From positions 1,736,001 through 1,800,000 of the forward strand of contig NZ_CP154879.1 in assembly GCF_039614765.1 (NCBI RefSeq): 64,000 nucleotides of DNA, read 5' to 3'. Positions 19,482 to 27,447 of the stretch are shown here, piece by piece; within the stretch, counting starts at the first letter, position 1, and the number at the start of each line of letters is the position of its first letter. Position numbers and translations under genes: made by a program. Below the pieces are notes generated by a model, which worked only from the letters and a program-made list of their open reading frames with translations, was not told the DNA's origin and ran no database searches. The stretch comes from Castellaniella sp. MT123 (GTDB lineage Bacteria > Pseudomonadota > Gammaproteobacteria > Burkholderiales > Burkholderiaceae_B).

Positions 19482-20425
19482 AAGCCCTGCGCATCATCCT
19501 GATCCTGATTGTCCTGGCGGCGCTGGCCCTGCTGCCGGAATACGGCTCCGACACCGTGATCCAGTTCGGCATCAGCACCCTGCTGCTGGCGGTGCTGGCC
19601 CAGGGCTGGAACATCATCGGCGGCTACACCGGGTATCCGTCCTTCGGCAATTCTGTGTTCTACGGCCTGGGCGCCTACGGCGTCGGCATCGCCATGGTGC
19701 AATGGCAGCTGCCCTTCGCCGTCGGCATGATATTCGGCGTTGTGCTGGCGGTCGTGTTCGCCTTCCTGCTGGGGGTACCCGTTCTACGCCTGAAGGGCCA
19801 CTACTTCGCCATCGCCACCCTGGCGCTGGGGCAGATCATGGCCGCCATTGTGTCCAACGTGCCGCTGGCGGGGCAGAACATCGGCCTGGTCCTGCCCCCG
19901 CTGAACGATGACCGCCTGTTCTACGAACTGTCGCTGATCCTGCTGGTGGCCGCCACGCTGACGGTCTGGTGGCTGACCCGCAGCCGTTTCGGTTTCGGCC
20001 TGATCGCGATCCGCGAGAACGAGGAAGGTGCGGTCGTCATGGGGGTGGACACCACCCGCTACAAGGTGCTGGCGTTCGCGCTGGCCGGAATCTTCAGCGC
20101 GCTGGCGGGTGGCATCCATGCCTACTGGATCACGTTCCTGGACCCGGAAAGCGCTTTCGACCTCACGCTAAACGTGAAGATGATCATCATGGTGGTGTTT
20201 GGCGGCCCGGGCACAGTCCTGGGGCCCATCGTCGGATCCTTCATCCTGTCCGCCATCTCCGAGCTGCTGTCCAGCGAAGTCACCAGCATCGCCGGCCTGT
20301 TCTTCGGTATCGTCATCGTCGTCGCCGTGGTCCTGATGCCGCGCGGCCTGGCCGACGTCATCCGGCGCTTCCACCGCCTGGGCTGGCATTATTTCATCGA
20401 CAACATCCGGACCAACCGCATATGA
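19478..20425 (+). CDS. livM: Branched-chain amino acid-type ABC transporter permease LivM
   Basis: A 315-residue polytopic permease. Typical segments are GWNIIGGYTGYPSFGNSVF, VLRLKGHYFAIATLALGQI, TRSRFGFGLIAIRENEEGA and VVFGGPGTVLGPIVGSFIL. It starts at the ATG overlapping the livH stop (19478-19481) with GGGAGG just before. A longer open frame running from 18782 in this phase is the out-of-frame shadow of livH and was discarded. It pairs with LivH. Confidence 0.9.
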   Translation: MKALRIILILIVLAALALLPEYGSDTVIQFGISTLLLAVLAQGWNIIGGYTGYPSFGNSVFYGLGAYGVGIAMVQWQLPFAVGMIFGVVLAVVFAFLLGVPVLRLKGHYFAIATLALGQIMAAIVSNVPLAGQNIGLVLPPLNDDRLFYELSLILLVAATLTVWWLTRSRFGFGLIAIRENEEGAVVMGVDTTRYKVLAFALAGIFSALAGGIHAYWITFLDPESAFDLTLNVKMIIMVVFGGPGTVLGPIVGSFILSAISELLSSEVTSIAGLFFGIVIVVAVVLMPRGLADVIRRFHRLGWHYFIDNIRTNRI

Positions 20426-21156
20426 GCCCGATTCTGGAAGCCCGCCAGCTCACACGCCGCTTTTCCGGACTGCTGGCGGTGCATGACGTCAGCTTTTCCC
20501 TGTCGCCCGGCGAGATCCTGGGGTTCATCGGCCCCAACGGGGCCGGCAAGACCACCCTGATCAGCCTGCTCAGCGGCACCCTGGCACCCTCCGAAGGCGA
20601 AGTCTGGTTCGATGGCCGGCGCATCGACCGCATGGCGGCTTTCCGCCGCGCACGGCTGGGCATCGGACGCACCTTCCAGATCATGCAGCCCTTCCCAGGG
20701 CTGTCGGTGCTGGACAACGTGGCCGTGGGCGCCCTGTTCGGACGCGGCCAAGGGCAGGCAAAACTCGCCAAGGCACGCGACAGCGCACGGGAATGCCTGC
20801 GGTTCGTGGGCCTGGAAAAGCACATCGACCACCGGGCCGAAGACCTGGGCGGCCCTGACCGCAAACGACTCGAACTGGCCAAGGCGCTGGCCATGCAACC
20901 CCGCGTGCTGCTGTGCGACGAAGTCATGGCCGGCCTGAATCTGGTCGAGATCGACGAGGTGATCGACATCATCCGCAAGGTGCGCGACACGGGCATCAGC
21001 ATCATCGTCATCGAGCACGTGATCAAGGCCATCCGCAACCTGTCGGACCGCATCATGGTCCTGCACCACGGCGAGAAGATCGCCGACGGTTCCCCCGACA
21101 GCGTCCTGAGCGACCCGCGCGTGGTCGAAGCCTATCTGGGAAAGAAGCGCACATGA
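20422..21156 (+). CDS. livG: Branched-chain amino acid-type ABC transporter ATP-binding protein LivG
   Basis: A 244-residue ATPase with Walker A GPNGAGKTTL (about residue 36), Walker B RVLLCDEVMAGLN and the H-loop VIEHV. The ABC signature is degenerate: DLGGPDRKRLELAKAL in place of LSYGQQRRLE. As I recall, LivG proteins with an (L/P)xxxxRKRLExARAL signature form a known subgroup, so this is likely functional in a heterodimer with LivF, whose SGGEQQ signature is canonical. Coupled by ATGA to livM before it and livF after it. Confidence 0.88.
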   Translation: MSPILEARQLTRRFSGLLAVHDVSFSLSPGEILGFIGPNGAGKTTLISLLSGTLAPSEGEVWFDGRRIDRMAAFRRARLGIGRTFQIMQPFPGLSVLDNVAVGALFGRGQGQAKLAKARDSARECLRFVGLEKHIDHRAEDLGGPDRKRLELAKALAMQPRVLLCDEVMAGLNLVEIDEVIDIIRKVRDTGISIIVIEHVIKAIRNLSDRIMVLHHGEKIADGSPDSVLSDPRVVEAYLGKKRT

Positions 21157-21887
21157 GTTCCGACTCTTCGACACAAGCCCCCCTGCTGCGAATCCGGAAT
21201 CTGTCGGCGGGCTACGGTCTGGTGCAGGTTTTGCACGACATCACCCTGGAAGTGCGCGAAGCGGAATTCCTGGCCCTGGTCGGCAGCAACGGCGCGGGCA
21301 AGACCACCCTGCTGCGCGTGCTATCGGGCCTGCTGCCACCCCAATCGGGCAGCATCCTGTGGCAGGGCACCGAAATCCAGGGGCACACCCCGGACGCGAT
21401 CTTCCGCCACGGCATCGTTCAGGTCCCGGAGGGCCGGCAGCTGTTTCCCCGGATGTCGGTGCAGGACAACCTGCTGATGGGCGCCTACCGGCGTCACGAT
21501 ACGGCGGCGATCCGCGCCGACCTGGACCAGGTCTACACGCAATTTCCCCGCATGGCCGAACGTCGGCGCCAGCTGGCGGGCAGCATGTCGGGGGGCGAGC
21601 AGCAGATGTGTGCGATGGCCCGCGCCCTTATGGCGCGCCCCCGCCTGCTGCTGGTGGACGAAATGAGCCTGGGCCTGGCGCCGATCATCGTCGATCAGCT
21701 GATGGAAAATCTGGCCACCATCCGCGACCAGGGTGTCACGGTCCTGCTGGTGGAACAGGACATTCACCTGGCGCTGGCGGCAGCCGATCGCGCCTACGTG
21801 CTTGAAACCGGAAACATCGTGCGGGAAGGGCCGGCCCGCGACCTGATCGAGGATCCGGAACTGAAGCGGGCGTATCTGGGCGTCTGA
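21153..21887 (+). CDS. livF: Branched-chain amino acid-type ABC transporter ATP-binding protein LivF
   Basis: A 244-residue ATPase with Walker A GSNGAGKTTLLRVLSG, the LivF-typical VPEGRQLFPRMSVQDNL, signature SGGEQQMCAMARAL, Walker B LLLVDEMSLGLAP and switch VEQD. It overlaps livG by ATGA and ends only 3 bp from the convergent cysB-type gene, so the two transcripts must overlap at their 3' ends or share an unseen terminator. Confidence 0.92.
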   Translation: MSSDSSTQAPLLRIRNLSAGYGLVQVLHDITLEVREAEFLALVGSNGAGKTTLLRVLSGLLPPQSGSILWQGTEIQGHTPDAIFRHGIVQVPEGRQLFPRMSVQDNLLMGAYRRHDTAAIRADLDQVYTQFPRMAERRRQLAGSMSGGEQQMCAMARALMARPRLLLVDEMSLGLAPIIVDQLMENLATIRDQGVTVLLVEQDIHLALAAADRAYVLETGNIVREGPARDLIEDPELKRAYLGV

Positions 21888-21890
21888 CGC

Positions 21891-22853
21891 TCAGGCGGCC
21901 TCGCGCACTGAGGGCGCCGGCTGCGCAATGGCCTGGGCGATCTGGTCGCGGGTCAGCTCGGGCGCCAGCATCTCCATCAGCACATAGACGAAATCGCGCA
22001 GGAATACCCCGCGCTTGATGGCCACGCTGGTCGTATGCCGGCCAAACAAGTGCCCGGCCGGCAGGCCGACCAGCCCCTTGTCCCGCCGGGGATCGAAAGC
22101 CACTCCCGCGATGATCCCGATACCCAGGCCGATGTCCGCATAGGTCTTCACCACGTCCGCATCGATGGCTTCCAGCACGATGTCCGGGGTGATCCCGGCG
22201 CGCTCGAACGCGGCATCGATCGCCCGCCGCCCGGAAAAAGCCCGGTCATAGGTCACGATGGGGTACTGCGCCAGATGTTCCAGCGACAGATTGCGCGCGG
22301 CGCTGGAAGTCAGGCTGGTCAGGGGGTGATCCGGAGGCACCACCAGCGTGTGTTCCCAGGAATAGACCGGCAGCGCCACCAGGCCCGGCGTTTCGGCCAG
22401 GGTTTCCGTGGCGATCGCCAGATCGGCCTGTTCATGCAGCACCAGCTTGGCCAGGTGTTCCGGATTGCCTTCGGCCAGGGACACGTGGACCTTTGGAAAA
22501 CGCGCGCGAAACGCCGGGATCACGCGCGGCAGCCAATAGCGCGCCTGTGTGTGGGTGCAGGCGATCACCAGGGCGCCCTCGTCACGCTGGGCGAATTCGT
22601 CGCTGACCTTTTTCAGGTTGTCCACCTCGCGCATGATGCGATCGATGACGGTGGACACTGCCTGCCCCGGCTTGGTCAGGCCCTTGAGGCGCTTGCCGTG
22701 GCGCTCGAAGATCTTGAGGCCCAGCTCGTCCTCGAATTCGATGATGGCCTTGGACACCCCCGGCTGCGAGGTATACAGCGCCCGCGCAGCGTCAGTCAGG
22801 TTGTAATTGCGCCGGATGGTCTCGCGGACAAAACGAAATTGCTGAAGGTTCAT
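21891..22853 (-). CDS. cysB: LysR-family regulator CysB/Cbl type
   Basis: A 320-residue LysR-type regulator. The N-terminal helix-turn-helix reads MNLQQFRFVRETIRRNYNL then AALYTSQPGVSKAI-type residues, diagnostic of CysB. The effector domain has ACTHTQARYWLPRVIPAF and ADVVKTYADIGLGIGIIAG, both CysB hallmarks. It should activate sulphate assimilation or sulphonate use in response to O- or N-acetylserine. The start at 22853 is the conserved one; the frame runs nine codons further. It is preceded by its own AT-rich promoter region, so it is probably not part of the haem/cyclase operon upstream. Confidence 0.92.
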   Translation of the reverse strand: MNLQQFRFVRETIRRNYNLTDAARALYTSQPGVSKAIIEFEDELGLKIFERHGKRLKGLTKPGQAVSTVIDRIMREVDNLKKVSDEFAQRDEGALVIACTHTQARYWLPRVIPAFRARFPKVHVSLAEGNPEHLAKLVLHEQADLAIATETLAETPGLVALPVYSWEHTLVVPPDHPLTSLTSSAARNLSLEHLAQYPIVTYDRAFSGRRAIDAAFERAGITPDIVLEAIDADVVKTYADIGLGIGIIAGVAFDPRRDKGLVGLPAGHLFGRHTTSVAIKRGVFLRDFVYVLMEMLAPELTRDQIAQAIAQPAPSVREAA

Positions 22854-22954
22854 ATGCCATGGCCCCATAGGAAAGACCATTATATGGAATATGAAACGCT
22901 CTTTATATTACTTTTTGTTATTTGTTTAGCATACGGACGCTGGGTCGAGGAACC
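22854..22954 (-). promoter_or_regulatory. AT-rich promoter region of the cysB-type gene
   Basis: The segment 22876-22935 is markedly AT-rich (ATTATATGGAATATG and CTTTATATTACTTTTTG), unlike the genes on both sides. It lies between the UbiA-like stop and the regulator start on the same strand. CysB proteins bind such AT-rich sites and repress their own genes, so autoregulation is plausible. Confidence 0.45.
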
Positions 22955-23848
22955 TCATCCCGACAAGACGGACCCCGCCATGATCACGAGCATCACCAAG
23001 GGATACAGGCTGGCATGGTCGAACGATCGCGCCGCATCACGGCCGTCCAGCGTGCGAGCCAGTCTGACCGCCGGCAAGACCAGCAGGACGATGCCAGCGG
23101 CCAGAGCGGCCAGCCTGAACGGCCATCCCAGCGGCAGCGGCGACATGACGGGCAGCCACAGGCTCAGCAGGACGACACAGGACTGCAGGACCAGCACCAG
23201 TCCGCCGGAAAACGGCAGCCCGAATGCCAGCGGAATGGTGGACGCCCCCACGCGCCGGTCCTCTTCCAGGTCGTTCCAGTCCGCCAGTATGTTCTGGCCG
23301 CCGATTTCCCACACCATCAGCCACAGCACCATCAATGCCAGCCAGGGCCATGACGGCTGTTCGACCACGGCGAATACCGCGGCTGTCGGGCCGGCGGATT
23401 TCACCAACCCGCTGACCAGCGTGCGCAGCCAGGTGACCTTGAGGAGCTTGACGTACACGATTTCGAGCACGACGGCGGCCAGAAGAATCAGCAGGATTTT
23501 CGGATTCAACAGCCAGATGCCCGCCACGGCAAGGATCAGCCAGAAACCGAACCAGGCCAGCGCGCCCTTCATGCCGATCAGATTCTGCGCCAGGGGGTAG
23601 CGCATCCCGGAGGCTTCCACGGCATAGCCGGGCTTGATGCCGCCCGCGACTTTTTCGCGGTCATCCTTGACGCCAACGATGTCATTGAGCGCGTAAATCG
23701 CGGTGTAGCCCGCCAGGGCGGTGAACAGGCCCAGCGCGAGCACCCGCCCGCCAGGAAATTCCCCGAGCCAGAGCAATGCGACAAAACCCGGCATGGCGAT
23801 GTCGAGCACGCCATGGATGGACCGCGACAAAGCAAGGAATCGCTTCAT
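22955..23848 (-). CDS. UbiA-family prenyltransferase
   Basis: A 297-residue integral membrane protein with about eight or nine hydrophobic segments. Both Asp-rich Mg-prenyl-diphosphate motifs are present: NDIVGVKDDREK (Asn55, Asp56, Asp62, Asp63) and DWNDLEEDRRVG (DxxDxxxD). UbiA enzymes prenylate aromatic or other acceptor rings. It lacks the RPxRP stretch usual after motif one in classic UbiA, so the acceptor is uncertain. It is the last gene of the nine-gene operon, five bases after the UbiG-like gene. EboC, the UbiA-like protein of ebo clusters, is one possible counterpart; I cannot confirm orthology. Start at 23848 (MKRFLALSRSIHG). Confidence 0.85.
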   Translation of the reverse strand: MKRFLALSRSIHGVLDIAMPGFVALLWLGEFPGGRVLALGLFTALAGYTAIYALNDIVGVKDDREKVAGGIKPGYAVEASGMRYPLAQNLIGMKGALAWFGFWLILAVAGIWLLNPKILLILLAAVVLEIVYVKLLKVTWLRTLVSGLVKSAGPTAAVFAVVEQPSWPWLALMVLWLMVWEIGGQNILADWNDLEEDRRVGASTIPLAFGLPFSGGLVLVLQSCVVLLSLWLPVMSPLPLGWPFRLAALAAGIVLLVLPAVRLARTLDGRDAARSFDHASLYPLVMLVIMAGSVLSG

Positions 23849-23853
23849 GATGA

Positions 23854-24567
23854 TCAGCCTTTCTTGCGGAAGCAGGCCATGTAATTGATGTCTTCCCGCC
23901 CCGGCGCCACTCGGAATCGGCGCAGCAAGGGGTTGTACATCAGGCTGGCGACGGACTGAAACTCGAGTCCGGCCGCGGCTGCCCACGTCCGCATCTCATC
24001 GGGACGGATCAATTTGCGGTAGTGATGGGTGCCGCGCGGCAACAGACGAAGGATATATTCGCCGGCAACGATGGCGAACAGGAAGGCCTTCGGCGTGCGG
24101 TTGATGGTGGAAAAGAACGCCATCCCGCCCGGTTTGAGCAAGCGGCCGCAGGCCGCGATGACCTGGTCGGGATGCGGCACATGCTCGAGCATTTCCATGC
24201 AGGTGACGGCATCGAAGCCGCCGGCTTCGGCTTGCGCCAGGGCTTCCGCGTCCATCAGCCGATAATCGATCCCGATGCCGCCGGCCTCGGCATGCTGGCG
24301 CGCAACGCGCAGCGATAATTCCGACAGATCGATCCCGGTGACGCGGGCGCCTGAACGCGCCAATGCCTCGGCCAGGATGCCGCCGCCGCAGCCGATGTCC
24401 ACGACGCGCGGCGCGGCGTCCTGCGTCAGGCGTCCGGTGATGAAGCCCAGGCGCAGCGAATTGATCGCATGCAGCTGACCCATCTTGCCAGCCGGATCCC
24501 ACCAGAGCGCCGCCATGCGGTTGAAATGCGCGATTTCCGCAGCATCGACGTTCCGTGATTCATTCAT
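23854..24567 (-). CDS. UbiG-like SAM-dependent O-methyltransferase
   Basis: A 237-residue class I methyltransferase closely patterned on UbiG. It has WWDPAGKMGQLHAINSLRL, motif I VVDIGCGGGILAEAL, DAVTCMEMLEHVPHPDQV, FFSTINRTPKAF and GEYILRLLPRGTHHY. UbiG methylates catechol and hydroquinone oxygens in ubiquinone synthesis. Here it sits between a sugar-phosphate-cyclase-like gene (ATGA overlap at 24564-24567) and a UbiA-like gene, far from the usual gph/ompA neighbourhood. It may be a paralogue serving this operon's product. It could instead be the genome's only UbiG; the rest of the genome would decide. Confidence 0.85.
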   Translation of the reverse strand: MNESRNVDAAEIAHFNRMAALWWDPAGKMGQLHAINSLRLGFITGRLTQDAAPRVVDIGCGGGILAEALARSGARVTGIDLSELSLRVARQHAEAGGIGIDYRLMDAEALAQAEAGGFDAVTCMEMLEHVPHPDQVIAACGRLLKPGGMAFFSTINRTPKAFLFAIVAGEYILRLLPRGTHHYRKLIRPDEMRTWAAAAGLEFQSVASLMYNPLLRRFRVAPGREDINYMACFRKKG

Positions 24568-25694
24568 CGTTCTGTCCATGTTGTATGCAAAGTGTGAATG
24601 GCCGCTTCGATGTCCGCGCGGCTGATGTCGTCGACGAATACGCACTGACCGATCACCGATGGCAGGGGCACACGCTGCCGGCCATTGCGATGTTCGATCC
24701 GGTCGAGCAGCGACTGCCACATCAAACCGGCGTCCAGCAAGCCGATTTCCGGTTCGATGCCGAGATGCCGGACCAGGGCGAAAATGCGCGCCATCGACGG
24801 CGTGTCCAGCAGCGCCCGGTCCCGCGCGATCACGGTGGAAACCAGGATATCGAGCAACACCGACTCGCCATGCAGCAGGCGATCCTCGAAACGCGTCTCG
24901 AGGCCATAACTGAATGTATGGCCGAAATCGACGCAGCGCGCAAGCTCGTCTTCGTACAGGTTGGGGGATAGTTCCTCGAGCATGCCGCCGATGGCACGAT
25001 CGAGCAGGTCGCCCGCGGACTCATCCTGAAAGGCCGTGGCCAGGCAAGAGACCCCGATGTCTTCGAGCCAGGCGAACAGTTCGGCATCCCGGATGACCGC
25101 GAGCTTGAGGATCTCGCACAGGCCATTGCGCAAGTGCCGCACATCGAGCGTGGACAGCAGCCGGCGATCGAGCAGGACCAGGCGCGGCGGCTCGAAGCTG
25201 CCCAGCCGGTTCTTGTGGCCATTGAAGTTGACCCCGGTCTTGATCCCCACAGAGGCATCGACATAGCCCATCAGGGTGGTTGGCACCTTGATGTGCGGCA
25301 CGCCGCGGCGGTAGCTCGATGCCACGAACCCCACGATGTCGGTCAGTACCCCGCCCCCGATGGCGATGATCGGTTCGTCGCGCCGATGGATCGGGAAATC
25401 GTCCAGCGCGCCAGCCACATCCAGCCAGGCATCGACTGTCTTTGCGGATTCTCCGCCGGGCAGGACGAACAGGCGCGCATCGATCCCATGGTGTCTGAAG
25501 TAAGCCGCGATGCGGGCGCCATGGTACCGATGCACCTGCTCGTCGACCACCACGAAGCGGCGACCGCCGTGCCGGCGCCCCACCGACAGCAGCGCATCAT
25601 TGCCCGGATCGAAAATGCCGTCCACCGTGCGCAATTCGTACTCGACGCTGCGCGTCGCACGCACCTGCCAGTACATGGCGGTCACCGCGCTCAT
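24564..25694 (-). CDS. Sedoheptulose-7-phosphate-cyclase-like enzyme (3-dehydroquinate synthase superfamily; EboD-like)
   Basis: A 376-residue NAD- and metal-dependent sugar phosphate cyclase. The NAD site is AIGGGVLTDIVGFVASSYRRG. Metal ligands are kept: Glu in GLCEILKLAV, His in VDFGHTFSYG and His in LLHGESV. The substrate loop reads DASVGIKTGVNFNGHKNRLG. The FxGHKNRLG part is the form seen in sedoheptulose-7-phosphate cyclases (2-epi-5-epi-valiolone synthase and relatives) rather than the NHPxGKNxIG of true AroB. The likely reaction is closure of a C7 sugar phosphate to a cyclitol. Coupled by ATGA on both sides. EboD proteins belong to this superfamily. Confidence 0.83.
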   Translation of the reverse strand: MSAVTAMYWQVRATRSVEYELRTVDGIFDPGNDALLSVGRRHGGRRFVVVDEQVHRYHGARIAAYFRHHGIDARLFVLPGGESAKTVDAWLDVAGALDDFPIHRRDEPIIAIGGGVLTDIVGFVASSYRRGVPHIKVPTTLMGYVDASVGIKTGVNFNGHKNRLGSFEPPRLVLLDRRLLSTLDVRHLRNGLCEILKLAVIRDAELFAWLEDIGVSCLATAFQDESAGDLLDRAIGGMLEELSPNLYEDELARCVDFGHTFSYGLETRFEDRLLHGESVLLDILVSTVIARDRALLDTPSMARIFALVRHLGIEPEIGLLDAGLMWQSLLDRIEHRNGRQRVPLPSVIGQCVFVDDISRADIEAAIHTLHTTWTER

Positions 25695-26173
25695 GCGATC
25701 TCTCCCCATTGCGCACGACAGTCCAGCACTTCGCGGGCCACCGACTGGGCAAGCGCAAGATCATGGTTCCGCCAGCGCCCGCACTGGTCGATGCGGGCAT
25801 AGGGCACGGCGGTCGCCGTCAGCATGTCGTCAAAGACGCGCCACAGCACATCCTCGATGACCCGGCGCCGGCCCTCGTTCAACAACGTCAGGTAAAACCC
25901 GGTCTGGCACCCCATCACGCCCACGCCGATGAAATGCTCCGGCAACCGGCGCTGAAAACCTTCCAGCAGGAAATGCTCGATGGAATGGGCCTCGGTGTCG
26001 GACAAATACGCATCCGCATTCGGCAGACGCAAGCGCAAGTCGATACAGTAGACGACGTCGCCCGCCGTCCCCGCATGGGCGCCACGCAGCTTGACGCTGG
26101 GCGCCTTGAGCAAGCGATGATCGAGCTCGCCGACCGTATCCGGATCCCAGCCCAGTGCCGTCACATCGATCAT
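25691..26173 (-). CDS. LuxS-family protein (S-ribosylhomocysteinase-like)
   Basis: A 160-residue protein that keeps the LuxS metal and catalytic set. The HxxEH motif reads AHSIEHFLLEGF (His63, Glu66, His67), the third metal ligand is Cys131 in DQCGRWRNHDL, the catalytic Cys89 lies in VMGCQTGFY, and Arg47 in CIDLRLRLPN. The N-terminus has GELDHRLLKAPSVKLRG, matching LuxS xxxxDHxxxxAPxVR, but the Ser of the LuxS SFxxDH motif (Ser6) is replaced. Classic LuxS splits S-ribosylhomocysteine to homocysteine and the AI-2 precursor. Its place inside a cyclase operon suggests a changed substrate, but true LuxS activity is not excluded. ATGA overlaps on both sides. Confidence 0.82.
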   Translation of the reverse strand: MIDVTALGWDPDTVGELDHRLLKAPSVKLRGAHAGTAGDVVYCIDLRLRLPNADAYLSDTEAHSIEHFLLEGFQRRLPEHFIGVGVMGCQTGFYLTLLNEGRRRVIEDVLWRVFDDMLTATAVPYARIDQCGRWRNHDLALAQSVAREVLDCRAQWGEIA

Positions 26174-27438
26174 GACGCCACCTGGTTCGTCGAAGTCCGA
26201 CCGACTCCGTCCAGGCCGGCAAGATGGCGGTAGCTGTCATCGAGCGCCTGCTGCCAGGAGCTTACGTGGTGATAGAGCTCGACCGCGCCATAGCCGTCGA
26301 AGCCGTTCGCATCGAGCGCCTTGAAGCTGGCCGCCAGATCGAGCGTGCCCGATCCGGGGATCTCGTGGAAATGTGCAACGCCGGTCAGCGTATTGGCCAC
26401 CATCCGGCCGATGCGCGCCGGCCCGCGCACACCGCGCATGTAGGCGATGATCGGCCAGGCCCGCTCCAGCACTTCGAACGACAGGCCAGGGACGGAAATC
26501 AGATAAGTGAAGATCTCGTCGTCCAATGGCGACTGGCCGGCGTAGAGACCGCCATAATCGACCAGTTCAGGAGCGGCCGTCATGCCAGCGCGGGCCAGGT
26601 GCGCATCGATCCGGGCGCGCTGCTTCGCATTCGGCGCCCCGTCGCAGAAAACCAGGGGGTGATCGCGGTCCACCAGCAGAAAATCCGCGGATTCCGGGAA
26701 ATACACTAGCGTGCTGGCGAAATCAGGCCGGAATTCCAGATCCGGCGCATCTTCGACGATCTTCAGGTTCCAGCCTTCGCGCGCATCGGAGATATGCAGA
26801 TAGCGCGCGGACGCGGCGGCGCGGGCCAGCGCGCCCACATAGTCAGTTTCCGAACAATACGCATGGCAAATGTCGATGTGCAAGGCAAAGCGGCTGGAGC
26901 CGACCGCGTCGATCAGGGCCAGGCCCTGATCCAGCGTTTCGATGAGCATGCCGGGTTCGGGCTCGATCAGCAGCGTGATGTCCTCGCCGTCGTGAATCTC
27001 GCGCAGGCACTCATGGATGGATTCGGCCAGCAGCGCATGCGCATCCACAGCGGGATGACGCATGTGCTCCTCGCGCAGGAAACCGCTGCCGAAGGTCACC
27101 AGTTTGACACCCAGCCGGCGAGCCACCCGGATGCCGCGCTTGACCAGATCGATGCGGCGCTTGCGCCCCGCCAGATCCAGGGTCATCAGCGAAGGTTCAT
27201 GCGGCCGCGAAGGGGTGAAGAAATGCGAAGCCGTCGCCACGCAGGCGGGCACGATGGCGGCCTTGCGCAGGCACGCTTGCACCGCATCGAGATCCGCGTC
27301 GCCAAGATTGAAGGGATTGAACTGCCTGCGGTGAAACGAAAGCTCGATCCCCTCGTAGCCTGCCCGCGCAACCGCCTCGATCGCCTCGAGGAAGGACAGA
27401 TTGGTAAGACCGAAAGTGCTATAAGCCAATTTGATCAT
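26170..27438 (-). CDS. Xylose-isomerase-like TIM-barrel protein (possible EboE counterpart)
   Basis: A 422-residue AP-endonuclease-2/xylose-isomerase-like protein. The barrel starts IKLAYSTFGLTNLSF and AGYEGIELSFHRRQ. It has LLIEPEPGMLIETLDQG, HIDICHAYCSETD and a final VELYHHVSSW, with Glu, Asp and His positions typical of metal-binding barrels. The EPEPxxLIET stretch recalls EboE of ebo clusters, whose biochemical function is unknown. It is longer than simple sugar epimerases (about 280 residues); the C-terminal third may be a partly repeated half-barrel. Nine bases separate it from chdC; ATGA overlaps the LuxS-like gene. Confidence 0.75.
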   Translation of the reverse strand: MIKLAYSTFGLTNLSFLEAIEAVARAGYEGIELSFHRRQFNPFNLGDADLDAVQACLRKAAIVPACVATASHFFTPSRPHEPSLMTLDLAGRKRRIDLVKRGIRVARRLGVKLVTFGSGFLREEHMRHPAVDAHALLAESIHECLREIHDGEDITLLIEPEPGMLIETLDQGLALIDAVGSSRFALHIDICHAYCSETDYVGALARAAASARYLHISDAREGWNLKIVEDAPDLEFRPDFASTLVYFPESADFLLVDRDHPLVFCDGAPNAKQRARIDAHLARAGMTAAPELVDYGGLYAGQSPLDDEIFTYLISVPGLSFEVLERAWPIIAYMRGVRGPARIGRMVANTLTGVAHFHEIPGSGTLDLAASFKALDANGFDGYGAVELYHHVSSWQQALDDSYRHLAGLDGVGRTSTNQVAS

Positions 27439-27447
27439 GTCGTCTCG

